A stretch of DNA of 64,000 bases from Dipteris shenzhenensis (Eukaryota > Polypodiophyta > Polypodiopsida > Gleicheniales): assembly GCA_047967505.1 (NCBI GenBank), contig CM106539.1; one strand, given 5' to 3'. Below the pieces are notes generated by a model. The model made no database searches. It was not told the origin of the DNA and was given only the letters and a program-made list of their open reading frames with translations. Below, piece after piece: positions 52,104 to 64,000 of the stretch. A program made the position numbers and the translations under genes. Numbering within the stretch: the stretch's first letter is position 1; each line of letters starts with the position of its first letter.

Positions 52104-53246
52104 ATGCGAGGAGAGTGCTTGACATTTTCCAAATGGTCCTACATCGCGTTTTCCTGCAAATTCCTGTGTCTCTTTTGGTTCTCACTTTTTCCTCATTGTT
52201 TTGCTATCTTTGGCCTTGTGGAATTCTTCCTTGATGATGAGAAATGTTTTTGCTTTGGAACAGTTGACTCTCAAGCCCCTCTTTTCAAGAGGAAGTTGGA
52301 CTTTTCTGCTGCTATAATTAGACCACAGCAATCACTAGGTGAGTCATGAGAGCTCATGAAGGGAATTATTTGGTGATATCCTATGCATTCCGTGATTGCA
52401 TATGTCAGCATATAGAATTCAATGTATATAAATTTTGGAACAGGCAAAAGGAAGAGACTGGAGCAGAATGCTGAGTCTTCCATCTCAAAACAAAAGGAAC
52501 CAGAAGAGGACAAATCTCCAGATTTGCTCCTATTTGAGTTTCTTCACAAATGCAAGGCTCAGAGGAACTTCCACATATACCACAGTATTTTCAACATGGA
52601 GTTCACTATGAGCTCTGTACTGGAGCATCACAAAGATTTTCTTTCAGACCATTGGGATACCTTCAAACAACTGACAGAGGTAGGAAGAATTGTGGAAGGT
52701 GAAAAGGTTTTTGTGCATATAAATCATATTGTCTCCATTGACAGGCTGAGGTACCATGTGAATAGAAGATTTGATAGCCTTCCTGATCAATATAACTTCA
52801 ACTGTAACTTGCACACCAGAAAGTGTAGAGTGCTTGAGGAAACCATGGCATTCCTTATGTACATTGTCTTCAGTCAGGACTCTCTGGATGAACAAGGGCA
52901 GGAGGCTGAAGAAGAAGACACATCTGAAGCAGAGGAAAAAGAGGATGTTTCTTTGGTAACAGAAATGGCAGAGCAAGAAGAAGATATCAACCTCCAGGAT
53001 GAGGGGCTGCAAGTGGCTGCTCTTGACCTTGTTCAACTGAGGACAAAAACTCTTAGGGCAGCACAGCCAGTTGAAAATTTTGATGTTCAGAGCAGCAACT
53101 ATGCAGTGCCCATGCTTCCAAGTGTCTTGATTGGTGAAAAAAATTATGTTTTTCTCCATGATATAGAGTGTATGTTCAATTTGAGGGAGGACTATGCCAT
53201 TTCCCTTATTGCCCAGGCTTCAAGGCTTGCGGGCATGTGGTGTTAA
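52104..53246 (+). CDS. Acidic, NLS-bearing protein of unknown function, transposon cargo
   Basis: Two exons, 52,104-52,338 and 52,444-53,246, with a 105-nt intron (G|GTGAGT ... GGAACAG|GC) that preserves the frame and creates GKRKRLEQ, a nuclear-localisation-like run. Downstream come a possibly folded part (FHIYHSIFNMEFTMSSVL, EKVFVHINHIVSIDRLRYHV), an acidic tract (EAEEEDTSEAEEKED) and a second folded part (NYVFLHDIECMFNLREDYAI). The first ATG lies inside a repeat unit, so the true start could be further in, before VDSQAPLFKRKLDF. After the TAA at 53,244 the same frame stays open to 53,435 and is basic (NPRRRTRGDRLRKG), so the stop may be a mutation. No family is recognised. An acidic partner of a histone-fold protein could be a chaperone, but nothing in the sequence proves it. 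Confidence 0.6.
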
Positions 53247-53850
53247 GGAGCCCAAATGTCTGGAGGGCTATGGAAAACACAAGCTTATAAGGTTTTGAGA
53301 GCCACCCATGATTGCATCAAGCAACACAATCCAAGAAGAAGAACACGTGGAGACAGATTAAGAAAAGGATACCCCCTCCCAGACAAGCAACAAAGGCAAG
53401 CATTGATAAACAGGCAGTCGACATCAAGCCAATAAGGAAGAAAAAGAGTCCAATCAAGATCAAAAAGAGAGTTCCGATCGACAGGCCCTAGGAGAAATAG
53501 AATTTAGTCATCAAATATAGCACAAACATTATATTGAAGTTGAACTGATTTGTACAAAGTCTTTGATGTCTAGTATGATCTTATATAAATGAACAATAAG
53601 TTGAAGATGAACTGATTTGTACAAAGTCCTTGGGATAGATAGAGTGGTGTCATTAAATATTAAACAAACAATATATTGAAATTGTGAACAAATTGTATCA
53701 CGTTTAGATCACATGTTTCACAAAAGAAATATTGTTGATGGAGTCTCAAATCATATAGGCATAACACTAAGAGTCACTTGTTCCATTAAAAAAAATTCTA
53801 TTGATTGAGTTTGAAAACATGTGGACATAGCACCAATAAGTTACAAACTG

Positions 53851-56586
53851 CTATTCATGTTTACTTGTCCATTTATGGTTTCTAAATATCTTCGATTCCC
53901 TCCATTGTCTATGTCTCTCTGCTGCCATTGAATTGTCCAAAGTTTGTCTTCGTCTTTGCTTTTGGGCTTGAAGAAAAGCAAGCTTGACTTTGGAGCTAGC
54001 AACTTTTCTTTTAGCATGCAGCCTCTGTAGTATGCCTCAGTAAAACCATTGGAAGACTTCCTTCAGACTATTTGCTTTTTGACTCCCTCCATAGTGTTGT
54101 GTGTGTCTGAAAAATGCATTACGTGCCATGTAGTGAGACTTCTCCATGCCTTGGGTAGACCAAATTACTGGGCATCCATACTTTTTGACAAAATAGGGAA
54201 GGTGGTTGTAGATGATATGCTATAAGACATAAGAATGCATAGTAAGTAATTAAAAAAAAGAGGATCACACTTAAGTAAAAGAAGAAGACAGAACCTTACC
54301 ATTTAGTGAGTTATATTGCAGGCTATCCACGCATCTTTCATTGACTTCCCAAAATGTTTAATTGCCTCTTCAAAGTTCTTGTAATCACTCTTTGTCCATG
54401 TTACTTTGTCACAGAACATGAAGAGTTGATCAAGAGACCTCCACACCTCTGCCTTCACATTTCGTGCTTCCCCATCTGCCTCATGATCTTTCACGGCATT
54501 ATGGACTTGCTTCCACAATCCATAATTAATCTTTGAAACTGTTCTACCTTGCCTTACTTGCTTACTATGTTTGGGTTGAGACAAGAATCTTCTTGCCTTA
54601 ACACCACCAATAGAGGACTTGATTGGTACCTCCTTGCCATTGGTAGACTTTTTAAAATCCTTTGTGATTTGAACATCTCCTCCATGCAGACCTATATCGG
54701 ATAACACTTTTTCCAATGCTTGAAGAGCATCCTTTCTATTTTTTTTGGGACGGAGTTTCCAAGCAAATCCAATATACAAAAATACCAATTTCTCAATAAT
54801 TTGACATAGACCATGCAATGTGCAAATGTGAACATTACATAGTGGAATGTCTAGAATGGCCTTGAAGTTAGGGTCAACTTTATCTCTATTAGGTGCTCTC
54901 TTCCACCATTTGGAATCCATTACTTGAGCTGATTCTTTGCAATAAAGACAAGGAGACTTTGAGTTGCCTCCTTTACTAACGTTATACATGCACTTAAGTG
55001 TTTTAAGATCCCCTGCCATGTGCCACTCTACTTGAAAATCACCTTTTCCTGCAACATGGAGATTCTCACCTTGCACTTGTCTTTTGATTATTCTTGGTAT
55101 TTTCGTGTGGTGAAACACCCAATCTAGTGTTTCATGGTCTTCTATCTTCACCTGCCAGATTGTAGAAAACAAAAGTATTACTATAATAGATTTGAAAACA
55201 ATGACCAAAATCAAGTATGAAACAAAAAATGATCATACCTGGAACGAGCCTAACCACCATATATGTTTCTCCGACTGCACACTAAAATACTTCGAACTCA
55301 CTTCAGTCAATGATGTATCAAGTGCTCCATTCATCAATGTAATAGTAACCCTTTCCATTTTCTTTTCCTTTACAACATCACACTCATCCAATTTGATAAC
55401 AAATTTCAAAATGCCTTTGCACTCCTCAAATGTTATTCCATAAAGCTCGACCATTCTTCTTTGAAGTTGTTGTAGATCTACAAATATATTGTTCCAAGGG
55501 TCATACACAATGGTTCCTTTACCACCATGAAATATTTCTTCAATATGGATATATTGCCCAATAAATTCATCTATACTTTCATTCAAATGACCTCTCATCC
55601 TCCACATGGTTGCTGGATTTGGTAGTAAAACTTGTTTAATCCTTTGATTTTTCAAAGTTGAGGATATCGCATGGAAAATCAAATTATATCCCTTCCTGCT
55701 AACTCCACTAACATCAAGAGCCTCTTGGATTGTAGTGCCATCAACTTGATTATTGGATACAAAGTCCTCTACAACATTGCGTTTGACTGTTTTGTATTTT
55801 TTTTCCTCAATCAAACCTTTTGCTACACCACAAGAAAGCAATCCTTTCATTTGTTTAACAGGAAGAAGGTTCGGATCCATATTTTCTTTTGCATGCTCCA
55901 ATAATTTCCTATAGTAACAACACAATATACCTATATCATTCAACACCTCCATTCTTGTTTTGTGGTAATGGATGAAATAGATATAGTCATTTGAGAGCCT
56001 TTTTGAGTATACAAAATGATAAATTTCAATCTAACCTTGCTTCCTGAATTCTTCGCTTGCATCCACCAGTCCCAGCCTTCAAATTTGCAATGTTTTTAAT
56101 CTACCTGCTTTGTAGTATGTCTCCAAGCATGGTTCTCTTCTTTCTTGCTCTTGTCAACTCTTTTTTACTCTTTGAATGCTCCTCAATTTCATTCTACAAC
56201 TACTGCTCCAATTTTGCACAAATGGCTATCTCCTGCATCCAGGCCCCCTTTTCTTGTAGGTACATCATTTTATACGTTTCTGCAAATGCAGACTGCACTG
56301 AAATATAACCAAGAAGTCCATTTTGTCCATCACCGGCAAACCTCAGTAATGTGGTGGGATTGATAAATGGAGGTGTAGAGTTTTTTACTTGACATTTTGG
56401 ATATATGCTTCCATCGCACCATAAGTTAATATGTTGAACTCCTTCTCTTCTCATATTTTCCCGCTGTTGAGCATTCAGCACCGTATCCTTTCGTTTTTTT
56501 TGTGCTGGAGCATATTGTTCTTCTAAGTCAATGTGAAGATGGTGTAATCGCTTCTTCTGAGATAGTGACTCACTAGTATCGGCCAT
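53851..56586 (-). pseudogene. Four-exon DDE-like transposase of the 10-kb element
   Basis: From the ATG at 56,586, exons at 56,586-56,036, 55,998-55,239, 55,151-54,300 and 54,219-53,851 join in frame to 843 codons. Introns are 37, 87 (CAG|GTATGA...GGCAG), 80 (ATG|GTAAGG...TATAG) and all GT-AG. The N-terminus holds KKRKDTVLNAQQRENMRR. Exon 3 has EWHMAGDLKTL (D485), a zinc-like SPCLYCK and LHGLCQIIEKL. Exon 4 has YNHLPYFVKKYG and WSTQGMEKSHYMARNAFFRH (E747). This GDLK...CXXC...GMEKSH pattern fits transposase-like proteins known from animals and protists. In-frame stops are TAG at codons 129, 131 and 162, TAA at codon 720, and TGA at 54,037-54,039, which may be the true end. The gene is dead here but exon structure and motifs are preserved. 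Confidence 0.75.
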
Positions 56587-56941
56587 TTTTTGTGCTTCTG
56601 AGGTTGCGAAGTTTTCTTGTCAATCTCATAGTCGTTTTGTAACATGAATCATGGAAGTGTGGCAGTATCCATGTAAATATTTTGAAAACGTGCAATCACC
56701 AAGTTCAGTGATGGATTCTTTATGAGAGGCCTGCACACGTTGGCAAAATAGATGCGGAATCTTCGGGAAACAAAAAAAGAAACTAAGGAGATATTTAATG
56801 CAAAATCGTGTTAGTTAGACAAAAGATTATCTTATCCCTTTCTGAACTAACAGTTCTGTAGTCCTTACTGATAGTTCCGAGCCACTATTTTTGAGGTCTT
56901 TTAGGAGAGAAATAAATCAAAAAATAGTGAATTTCTTACAG

Positions 56942-56974
56942 GGCCCCAAAATGAGCTCCCTTTTTCCCTAATGC
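56942..56974 (-). repeat. Right terminal inverted repeat of the 10-kb element
   Basis: Reverse complement matches 46,923-46,955 over 33 bp with one length shift. It lies about 360 bp upstream of the transposase ATG. Confidence 0.9.
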
Positions 56975-59162
56975 TAATTATGAGCGACTTCTTGAAGGCT
57001 TCATTTTTTTCGATCTCTGTCTAATGTCGTCATTGATTGTGAGGCATCCCCCATTCCCACACCTTGAAGACCCTTTTTGTCAGGTCTCTATTTGTGCTCA
57101 AAATGAACACTCGTTTCCAAGCTCCATCCAAGTTTTGTTCAACATACTATTATTTGTCCATTTGAATATGAAGACTTAATCCCAAGATCCAAAATTTCAA
57201 GGATATCATTATAGCTATAGATTGATCTACCCTAAGGTTAGTTCCATCTTGGTTTTGCAATGCCTTTCTTCTTTTTTATTTCTTTGAGCCTCCAAGTCCA
57301 TTTGGAGATCGTTGGACTTGCAGATCATATGCAACGGACAATCTTTGAAGTATGATAAACACTATATGTAATTACGAATGTGAAAGATTCAATGAAAGAT
57401 GGGATGTCATCATTAGTAACATATAGTCTAATAATTTGATACTCCTTAGGCTCTTCAACATCCACTGCCTTCTCTCCTAAGCTAGCCAACTCCTCGTCAC
57501 CTCCATCAACTTGTAACAAGTCCTCCTTCATTCTTGTAGTTGGTACCCTTCCATTCTCCACTCTCGATTCAGGGTATTGCAGTGCTTGCTTTCTTCTTCT
57601 TAATTTCCTTGAGCTTGCAAGTCCTTTTGGAGATCTCATAGTGACACCGCATAAGCTTCTCGACAAATTCATCACATACATGATACAACTTTATTTTCTT
57701 CTACCAAAAATTGTTGGGACACGCAAATGTAGACTCACAATCTGTGAGCCTAAAGTCTTTCGAACCTGCTTGTATCTCCCTTGGATCTATTCCAACCCCA
57801 CTAAGTCCATACTCCTCATTATAATCCCATGTGTACCGGGCAAATTTTCATTTGTACAAGGACCTACACTTGTGATAACTTCTTAGATGCCTTGTGAGCT
57901 AGATTACTTGCCATGATATGGTTGGAATGATCTAATATAAAGCAACTCCATGAAGACAAAATGGCTAAAACTCAATATATGCTATGCAACTTTGAAGTCA
58001 TGAGTTGATTTGAAGAAGAAAATGGCATCTTTTGAAAAACTTTCTTAGAAAAATGAACAACACCTAATCCACACTTTCAAAGAAAGTTGGTCGCAGTGTG
58101 AGTCTGTCGCCAATTTGAATCCTCAACATGTAGGAGTATGGGGAAAGGAATAGTGAAACTCAGATTGAGCTGGATGATGGCACATAGGGTGAATGAATCT
58201 TCTTCAACTTGGAGGACATTAAAATGAATGGTTTGTAGACAATCTCTTCCATCCAGGGGATCAAGGTCCTAGCAAATACATCTTGTCAGTCTTTCAACTA
58301 CTTGGTAGTGGTGCAGCACAAAGCTACATGATGAACTCTTTATATTATATTGCAAAATATAACAATCATTTTTCTTTTTCCTTCATCTATAAGCATTCCA
58401 CCTTACCTTGCTTCCACCCAAGCATGTACCTAGCATGCACATAGCATATGTTTTGGCGTTTTGTGACTATCTAAGGTATGTATTTTTCTCACTAGGTCTA
58501 TGCCTTTATTTTAGTTGCACATATATTCTACATGGCATCTAGTGGGAGTCATTCCAATGGGCAAGCGGCTTGTTGGAAGAAGGACTAATTGTCCATCTTT
58601 CTAATAGAGTGTGAAATCTTCTTTGTAAGATCAATCCCTGTGAGCAAAAGAAAAACATGTAGGAGATGGAAGGGGAGCATGATAGGTTTAAGAGCATGCA
58701 GTCTCATTCTCATGCCACAATGGAGGCATCACAAGTGGCATCAGGCACACTAGCACCCTTTGCTCTCCTCGTACTAGCATGTGTCATTCACATGAGCTAG
58801 GACTCACATGATGATGATTCGGCAATTCACTATTCGATTAACGGTGATGGGCGCCTCATCATGGATGCAAAAACAAGAATGTTGTACTTTCATGAATGCA
58901 GCAATGATGCTCCAAATTCAGAGAAGTCATGATGTCCATACTTTACGTGCAACCAAAGAAAAATAATAATAATATCCTCAAAGATTTCATGATGAGATTC
59001 TGATGCTTGTACATCTCTTTGACTCAAGGTGCATGCTAAACAAAATGGTAGATTGCTTGAAACATTAGAAGGAGGTGACTTGAAAGGCCACAAGAGATTT
59101 GCATCCAATCAAGCTTGCTCATTGTCAAAATTAGAATCACTAGAGGAAGGCCAAGCATTAAG
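56975..59162. other. Interval without a well-supported gene
   Basis: A minus-strand open frame at 57,325-57,681 (118 residues from an ATG, with KLRRRKQALQYPESRVENGR and an acidic segment) resembles no family I know. Partly similar wording (CCAAGTCCATTTGGAGATC) recurs near 57,290 and 57,620. Nothing else stands out. Confidence 0.35.
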
Positions 59163-59475
59163 TAAAGAAAACCCCCAACAAGCACAAACAAGACTGTGAT
59201 GCTATAAAACCTGGCACCGACAAAGTGAGGCAATCCAACTTCAAATCAAGGGGAAAAGCATGATTTATAGAACGTTCTTTGTAAGTGTATATTTCCTTCC
59301 TTTTTTGTACATCATTCTGTAAAGAAAACCCCCAACAAGCACAAACAAAACTGCAATGCTACAAAACCTAGCACCGACAAAGTGAGACAATCCCACTTCA
59401 AATCAAGGGGAAAAGCATGATTTAGGTTCTTTGTAAGTGTATATTTCCTTCCTTTTTTGTACATCATTTTGTACC
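59163..59475. repeat. 157-bp tandem duplication
   Basis: Units start TAAAGAAAACCCCCAACAAG at 59,163 and 59,320 and end with TTCCTTCCTTTTTTGTACAT. They are about 90% alike, with one short deletion in the second. Confidence 0.9.
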
Positions 59476-60170
59476 TCTTTTTTATGTGTCTGGGGCCATC
59501 TAATGTGTCATGTGTATAGGGGCATGTGGCAGGCCTTGACTAGAGCCCTAGTGAATCTAAGTATCCATACAACAATGCACCGATGCTCTCATCCAAGAGT
59601 TGAATGGTAGAGGTAAATATTTCCATGGCATCTTCTTTGATGTAAGAAATTCTCATACCTCATCCTAAAGTTGAATTGTGGAGGTAAATATTTTCATGGC
59701 ATCTTCCTTGATGTATGAAATTCTCAAACCTTAAACTTGAATTTTATATTATGCAAAACATGCACGTTATTAGGAGATGTTTTAAATATGTACATTTTCT
59801 GTCTTCAATGTGTACACTATAGGCCGTGACCTTCACATCCATGGTTGGTAGACATGGAGAGCAATGATGCAAGGGGTGGTGGCGATAATGAAGATGAGTT
59901 GTCAAAAGAGGACCCAACCACAAGTAGCTTGATGATGAGGATAATGACTCTAGAGAGGACTCATAAGAAGGGAGAGATGACTCTAATGAGGATTCAGAGG
60001 AAGGGGGAGATGACAGCGGCTCTAACATTGAGTAGCAAGCATGGCATGTTACTCGATGGAGCCTTTTTAGGGTTGGGTAGCATGTAGCTACTGTGGTAGG
60101 CTAGGCCCACTTGTCCTTGAATGTATATATCAAATAAAATTTCAATAATGTGACTTTGAGAAATATATGA

Positions 60171-60266
60171 ACACACACACACACACACAAAATAAATTTG
60201 ATTAGTAAATTTATCTCACACACACACACACTTGTTTCTTTACACATGAGAACACACACACACACA
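60171..60266. repeat. (AC)n microsatellite cluster
   Basis: Three AC runs at about 60,171-60,189, 60,216-60,231 and 60,252-60,266 separated by AT-rich spacers. Confidence 0.9.
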
Positions 60267-60834
60267 TACACACATGAATACTTCCCTAACTATGAATTAT
60301 TATTTTATGTACCCCGTCAAATATTTCCTTTACATTTTCTTTTTAACCACCCCACATACCAAGCCCACTAATCATCCCATTCCTCCTCTAATCCCTTCTT
60401 AACCCATGCACTCATTCGCTCCTTACTCCACTTGTGACTTAATGTTTTTTTAATTTTCTAAGAATCCATATGGTTGTCTATATTCCTAGGTAAAGCGATA
60501 ACAAGCCAGGCAAAACAAGCATTACCTATCTACCCAAACATAACTATGATTTTCTAACACCTATTTTGTTTAGATGGTGGTAGGTAAGTGAACCCCAACC
60601 TTTGAACCTAGATTACCTGAGGATTCGACATCTTTTTTCAATATTATGCTTGTCAAACTCAATATTATTATTAAAAATTCTTAATTTTGATCAAAAATTT
60701 TGCAAACTCTAGTTGCATTTTTCAACTTAGATGTCTCAAACATTTTTTCCTTATATGTTTCTCCTTTTTAACTTTTTATCCAATTGATGGAATTAATTGT
60801 ATGGCTCAATTATTAATGGGACTTTTTAATCTAA

Positions 60835-60857
60835 ACACACACACACACACACACACA
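60835..60857. repeat. (AC)n microsatellite
   Basis: About 23 bp AC followed by a T-run. Confidence 0.9.
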
Positions 60858-61379
60858 TTTTTTTTTTGTGGAATCACACACACATAATGCTTTATGGAAA
60901 ATTGGACTATTTTAACCTTAAATTTATTTTGCAAATTGCCAATTCAATATAATCATCAAAAACATCTCTAGATTACCAATAACTATGTCGATATACCTGT
61001 CAATATAAGCATCGATATATGAATATATCGATAGTTACATCAATGGTTTTTTTGGTGCTTCCTTAACGACACTTATATCCTCACTTATTTTGATGCTTTG
61101 CTCTTTTATTTAACAAAATATATGGTGTTTTCATTGAAATAACCATCGCAAATGATGCACAAATGGCTATAGTGTGTTCTCCTCTTCTTCTTAAGCCTCC
61201 TCTCGTGTAGGCGATCTCTTGCCTACTCTTCTCACTCTATCATCGTCTCCTTCTGATGTTTTGAATGGCCTATGTGAAGGTTGGTATTAGTTGGTAGGTG
61301 TATCCATGATCAGATGTGAATTGGAGATATAAGGCAAGGTATTTTACATGCATAAATTAAAAGCACATGGACAAATTTT

Positions 61380-61845
61380 ATATCAATGCATGGAGCATGC
61401 AACATTTCACAATTCAACATTTGATGTCAATGCATGCAATTTCACATGATAGGATGCAACACAATGATTATATGAATCATTATGCAACATGATGATGACA
61501 TGATGCATGATGGTCACACATGATGCAACATGATATGATGCATGATGATTCTACATGATATGTTGCATGACGATGCTACATGATAGATATACTATTAATT
61601 CATACAACTTACAAATGTACAAGTGCAACAGCACTTGCATGCATGCATGATATACAAAACATGTATGATATAGAATCCATGCATGCAACATGATACAAAA
61701 TTCACTAAGTTATACAAAATTCAGAATTCATATATGCCACATGATAAGTAATGCATTTTATATAGAATGCATGCATGCAACATGATGGAATTAATTTTAT
61801 TCAAAATGCATGCATACAACATGTTATAGAAGCATTTCATGCATG
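61380..61845. repeat. ATGATGCAACATGAT-type degenerate repeats
   Basis: GATGCATGATG, CATGATGCAACATGAT and TGCATGCATGCAACATGA recur irregularly for about 460 bp. Low-complexity DNA, no coding potential. Confidence 0.6.
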
Positions 61846-64000
61846 CAAATGAAAATTTGACAAAACCACCTCTCCCTTCGAGAGAGTCCATGCACCTACA
61901 ACTCAGTAGTAGTCCCATCTAGCCCCTTTCCTTGTGAGCACAAGCACTAGAAACCATCCATAGGCAAGACCTTGGAGGTGAGGTTAAGATAAGAGAAAAA
62001 TACCTCTCAAATCCAAAGCATCAAAAATTGCCGATGATTACTCCATATATATAAGTAGAGTGATACTATTGTTGGTGATAGGCTCATTACTAGTGATGGT
62101 ATTAGATCCTTTACCGTTGGTAATCCTAATAGCACCAAAAGTCCATATTACCATTAATACTTATGCCTTTGTTTGGAAGTAGTGAATAGGGCTGCTACCC
62201 GAGAAATTAGATTACCATGATTACCTGTAGTACTAATCTTTTACCACATCATGGCATACTAGTAATACCAAGAGTCCAATTTACCAGTGATACTTATGCC
62301 TTTGTATAGGTAAGATTCAATTTATTGGTAGTAGGTTTATCATCTACCAACGGTATTATTCAAATTGCTAGTGAACTATTTTTTGTTTTTTATATAGCAA
62401 AGGTTTTTTTGTGATTGCATCCATCATTGCATGAAAATGATGTTCACATACATAAATCATGCATAAATTGCATATGATTACATGAATATGTAATCCCTCA
62501 GAATGATAATTTAGGAATGTTCCTTTGGGAAGTCCTTGTATGTGCACACACACACACAATACACACACTTTTTAGTGAAATCTCTCTCTGTCTCACACAC
62601 ACACACACACCCAAAAAGAAAATCAAGCATAGGATAGAGTGGGGCCATTCTTAGACTTGTCAATATAACCATTGAAAAGGTCTCAAATTTTCCTATAATA
62701 ATATCGATATAACACTCCAATGTTTATATCAATTTTTAAAATGATAGTTTCACTCAGCAATGTTTGTATCCATGCTCATATTTACACTTTCAATCCTTAC
62801 AAAAACAAAAAATTATATGTAGTTTTCATCAAGATAACCATCACAAATTATGCAAATGGTTGTTATGGATGAGGATCATAAACTAGATTTCCCCTTATTA
62901 ATCAACATAATTGCATGCCTGTTTTAGAAATTTAGTGTCATAAATTTTAAGAACAATCACATAGCATCAAGGGAATGATGTAGCACCACAAGAGATATTT
63001 AGAAGATCTACTAAGTGAACAAATAACCAGCTACTAGTGATGATTTAGGTGCAATGAGGCCTACTTTTAAGAAGATTTAGATAAATCAACTATAGCTAGA
63101 TTTAACAAAATTATTAAGCACTTAGAAGTATAAATAACTGGTTTGAGGGAAACAAGTGTAAATGGCAACACTCTTATAACAATTGCAACTTGAACACATA
63201 CTTAAAGATATTATCCTTAATAACAAGAATGCACACTAAAGGATATACTCAAGAAAACATATTTTGTCCCTATGTTGAACATGCATTTCAAAGAATCCCA
63301 CTTACAAAAAGGAAGCAATTAAGAGGCTTTAGACATAAACAATTAAGAGGCTTTAGACAGAAAAGATTTTAGATAGAACACAGCTTCCTAGTATTTAGTG
63401 GCATCAATTTATCTAAATTGACTCGAACTAGTTATTCTAATCATATGACTTAGTTTTCTTAATGTCCTTAGGATATATTCACACCCATGCTTAAAGAGTA
63501 TAGACCCCTCTAAAACTATCTTTCACCCTTACTTAAACTAACCATAACTTGTTTATTAAAGCCCAAACTAGACCCTGTTAAAGCCCACCTTTCACACACT
63601 AAAAGAGCATGTTTTGGAGAGATTTTCCAATACAAGTGACCAAGTTTTCAACATCAGTTTGAGTCCAATCATTGAGCCCAATTCAGGCTCCTCTCAATGG
63701 AAAAATCAAGAATTGTTTGTAGGCTTCACCGACAAGTTTAGCTATTCAAAGGCAACATTTCTATAACAATTTCGAAGATTGTTGGGCATTTTTGTCAAAT
63801 TGCTACTCAAAGGGTGACATTTCATCAACAAATTAGCATTGTTCAACAAGGACATCACCAATTGAAGAATTTCAACATTAAGGTTATGATATCATCAGCA
63901 TCACATACAATAAGCTCATATCAAGTTCAATTTAACTAATTTGAAGACATTAAACAAAAGCTCAAGAAAATTATGCAGATTAATTGACCATTCAATTGAC
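61846..64000. other. AT-rich interval without a supported gene
   Basis: Contains short AC runs at about 62,545-62,558 and 62,594-62,610. A CCAATTTACC/ATACTTATGCCTTTGT wording is repeated at about 62,140 and 62,270. No coding feature was recognised. Confidence 0.5.

Larger units (their letters stand above)
46929..56968. mobile_element. TIR-bounded DNA transposon carrying a histone-fold/Ulp1 cargo gene
   Basis: Inverted repeats at both ends enclose about 10.04 kb. Contents from left: a small plus-strand ORF (47.42-47.86 kb); a minus-strand histone H3/CENH3-like plus Ulp1-like fusion gene (48.16-49.59 kb); a 2.5-kb repeat-built divergent intergenic region; a plus-strand acidic-protein gene (52.10-53.25 kb, perhaps to 53.44); and a minus-strand four-exon transposase (53.85-56.59 kb). 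Direct TA lies at both outer edges (46,927-46,928 and 56,969-56,970), giving a possible 2-bp target duplication, but the flanks GCATTA/TAATGC are also mutually inverted, so the exact end is ambiguous. A TIR-bounded transposon with its own transposase is the simplest reading. The superfamily is not assigned. Confidence 0.8.

Noticed and set aside
52644-53159. 171-residue minus-strand frame
   Set aside because: It is a shadow of the acidic-protein gene, which has a supported intron and NLS on the plus strand.
56101-56128. 28-nt GT-AG segment in transposase exon 1 as another tiny intron
   Set aside because: Removing it breaks the phase needed to enter exon 2; keeping it with one TAG (likely former CAG) gives a consistent frame.

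Overview
The window looks like a transposon-rich stretch of a land-plant nuclear genome. It has low gene density, long AT-rich gaps, many GA/AC microsatellites, short GT-AG introns, Copia retrotransposon remains and a plant-specific LOB-domain (LBD) gene. The dominant DNA-transposon family carries an H-G-K-G motif that I know mainly from uncharacterised animal proteins, and I do not associate it with flowering plants. I therefore lean towards a seed-free plant such as a lycophyte, fern or bryophyte, but the species cannot be fixed from sequence alone. No rRNA, tRNA or CRISPR array was recognised.

Layout. At 1-2.7 kb (minus) lies a large, nearly open transposase gene that runs off the left edge, with a cluster of TACCTCGATCGAGGTA palindromes upstream. 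At 8.3-12.1 kb (minus) is a decayed Copia element whose reverse-transcriptase region is replaced by minisatellite DNA. At 16.7-21.9 kb two related Copia LTRs lie in opposite orientation; the right one is still joined to a polypurine tract and the end of an RNase H domain. Between them is a second, heavily decayed copy of the same transposase (17.8-19.0 kb, plus). At 22.9-24 kb is a transposon-like ORF with a chromatin-reader-like domain. At 25.2-29 kb (minus) is a third transposase copy, interrupted by about 1 kb of palindromic AACCA-N6-TGGTT repeats. From 29 to 43.8 kb there is little beyond simple repeats and poly(A)-ended retroelement tails. At 43.9-45.0 kb is the one intact-looking host gene, a class I LBD transcription factor with a probable 5'UTR intron.

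The most interesting part is 46.92-56.97 kb. Two 33-bp near-identical inverted repeats enclose about 10 kb that reads as one DNA transposon. Inside, on the minus strand, is a multi-exon DDE-like transposase (53.85-56.59 kb). Also on the minus strand is a gene whose first exon encodes an H3/CENH3-like histone (tail plus histone fold) fused in frame to a Ulp1-like (C48) protease domain spread over small downstream exons (48.16-49.59 kb). On the plus strand are a divergently transcribed acidic nuclear-looking protein (52.10-53.25 or 53.44 kb) and a small ORF (47.42-47.86 kb). The 2.5 kb between the two divergent cargo genes is built of tandem repeats with paired CACACGTGTG palindromes. Several genes of the element carry in-frame stops, many of them TAG where CAG is plausible, as methylated-CHG deamination would produce. 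The copy is probably silenced and decaying, while its splice phases are still intact.

From 57 to 64 kb I see no gene I can support, only duplications and AC/ATG-rich simple repeats.
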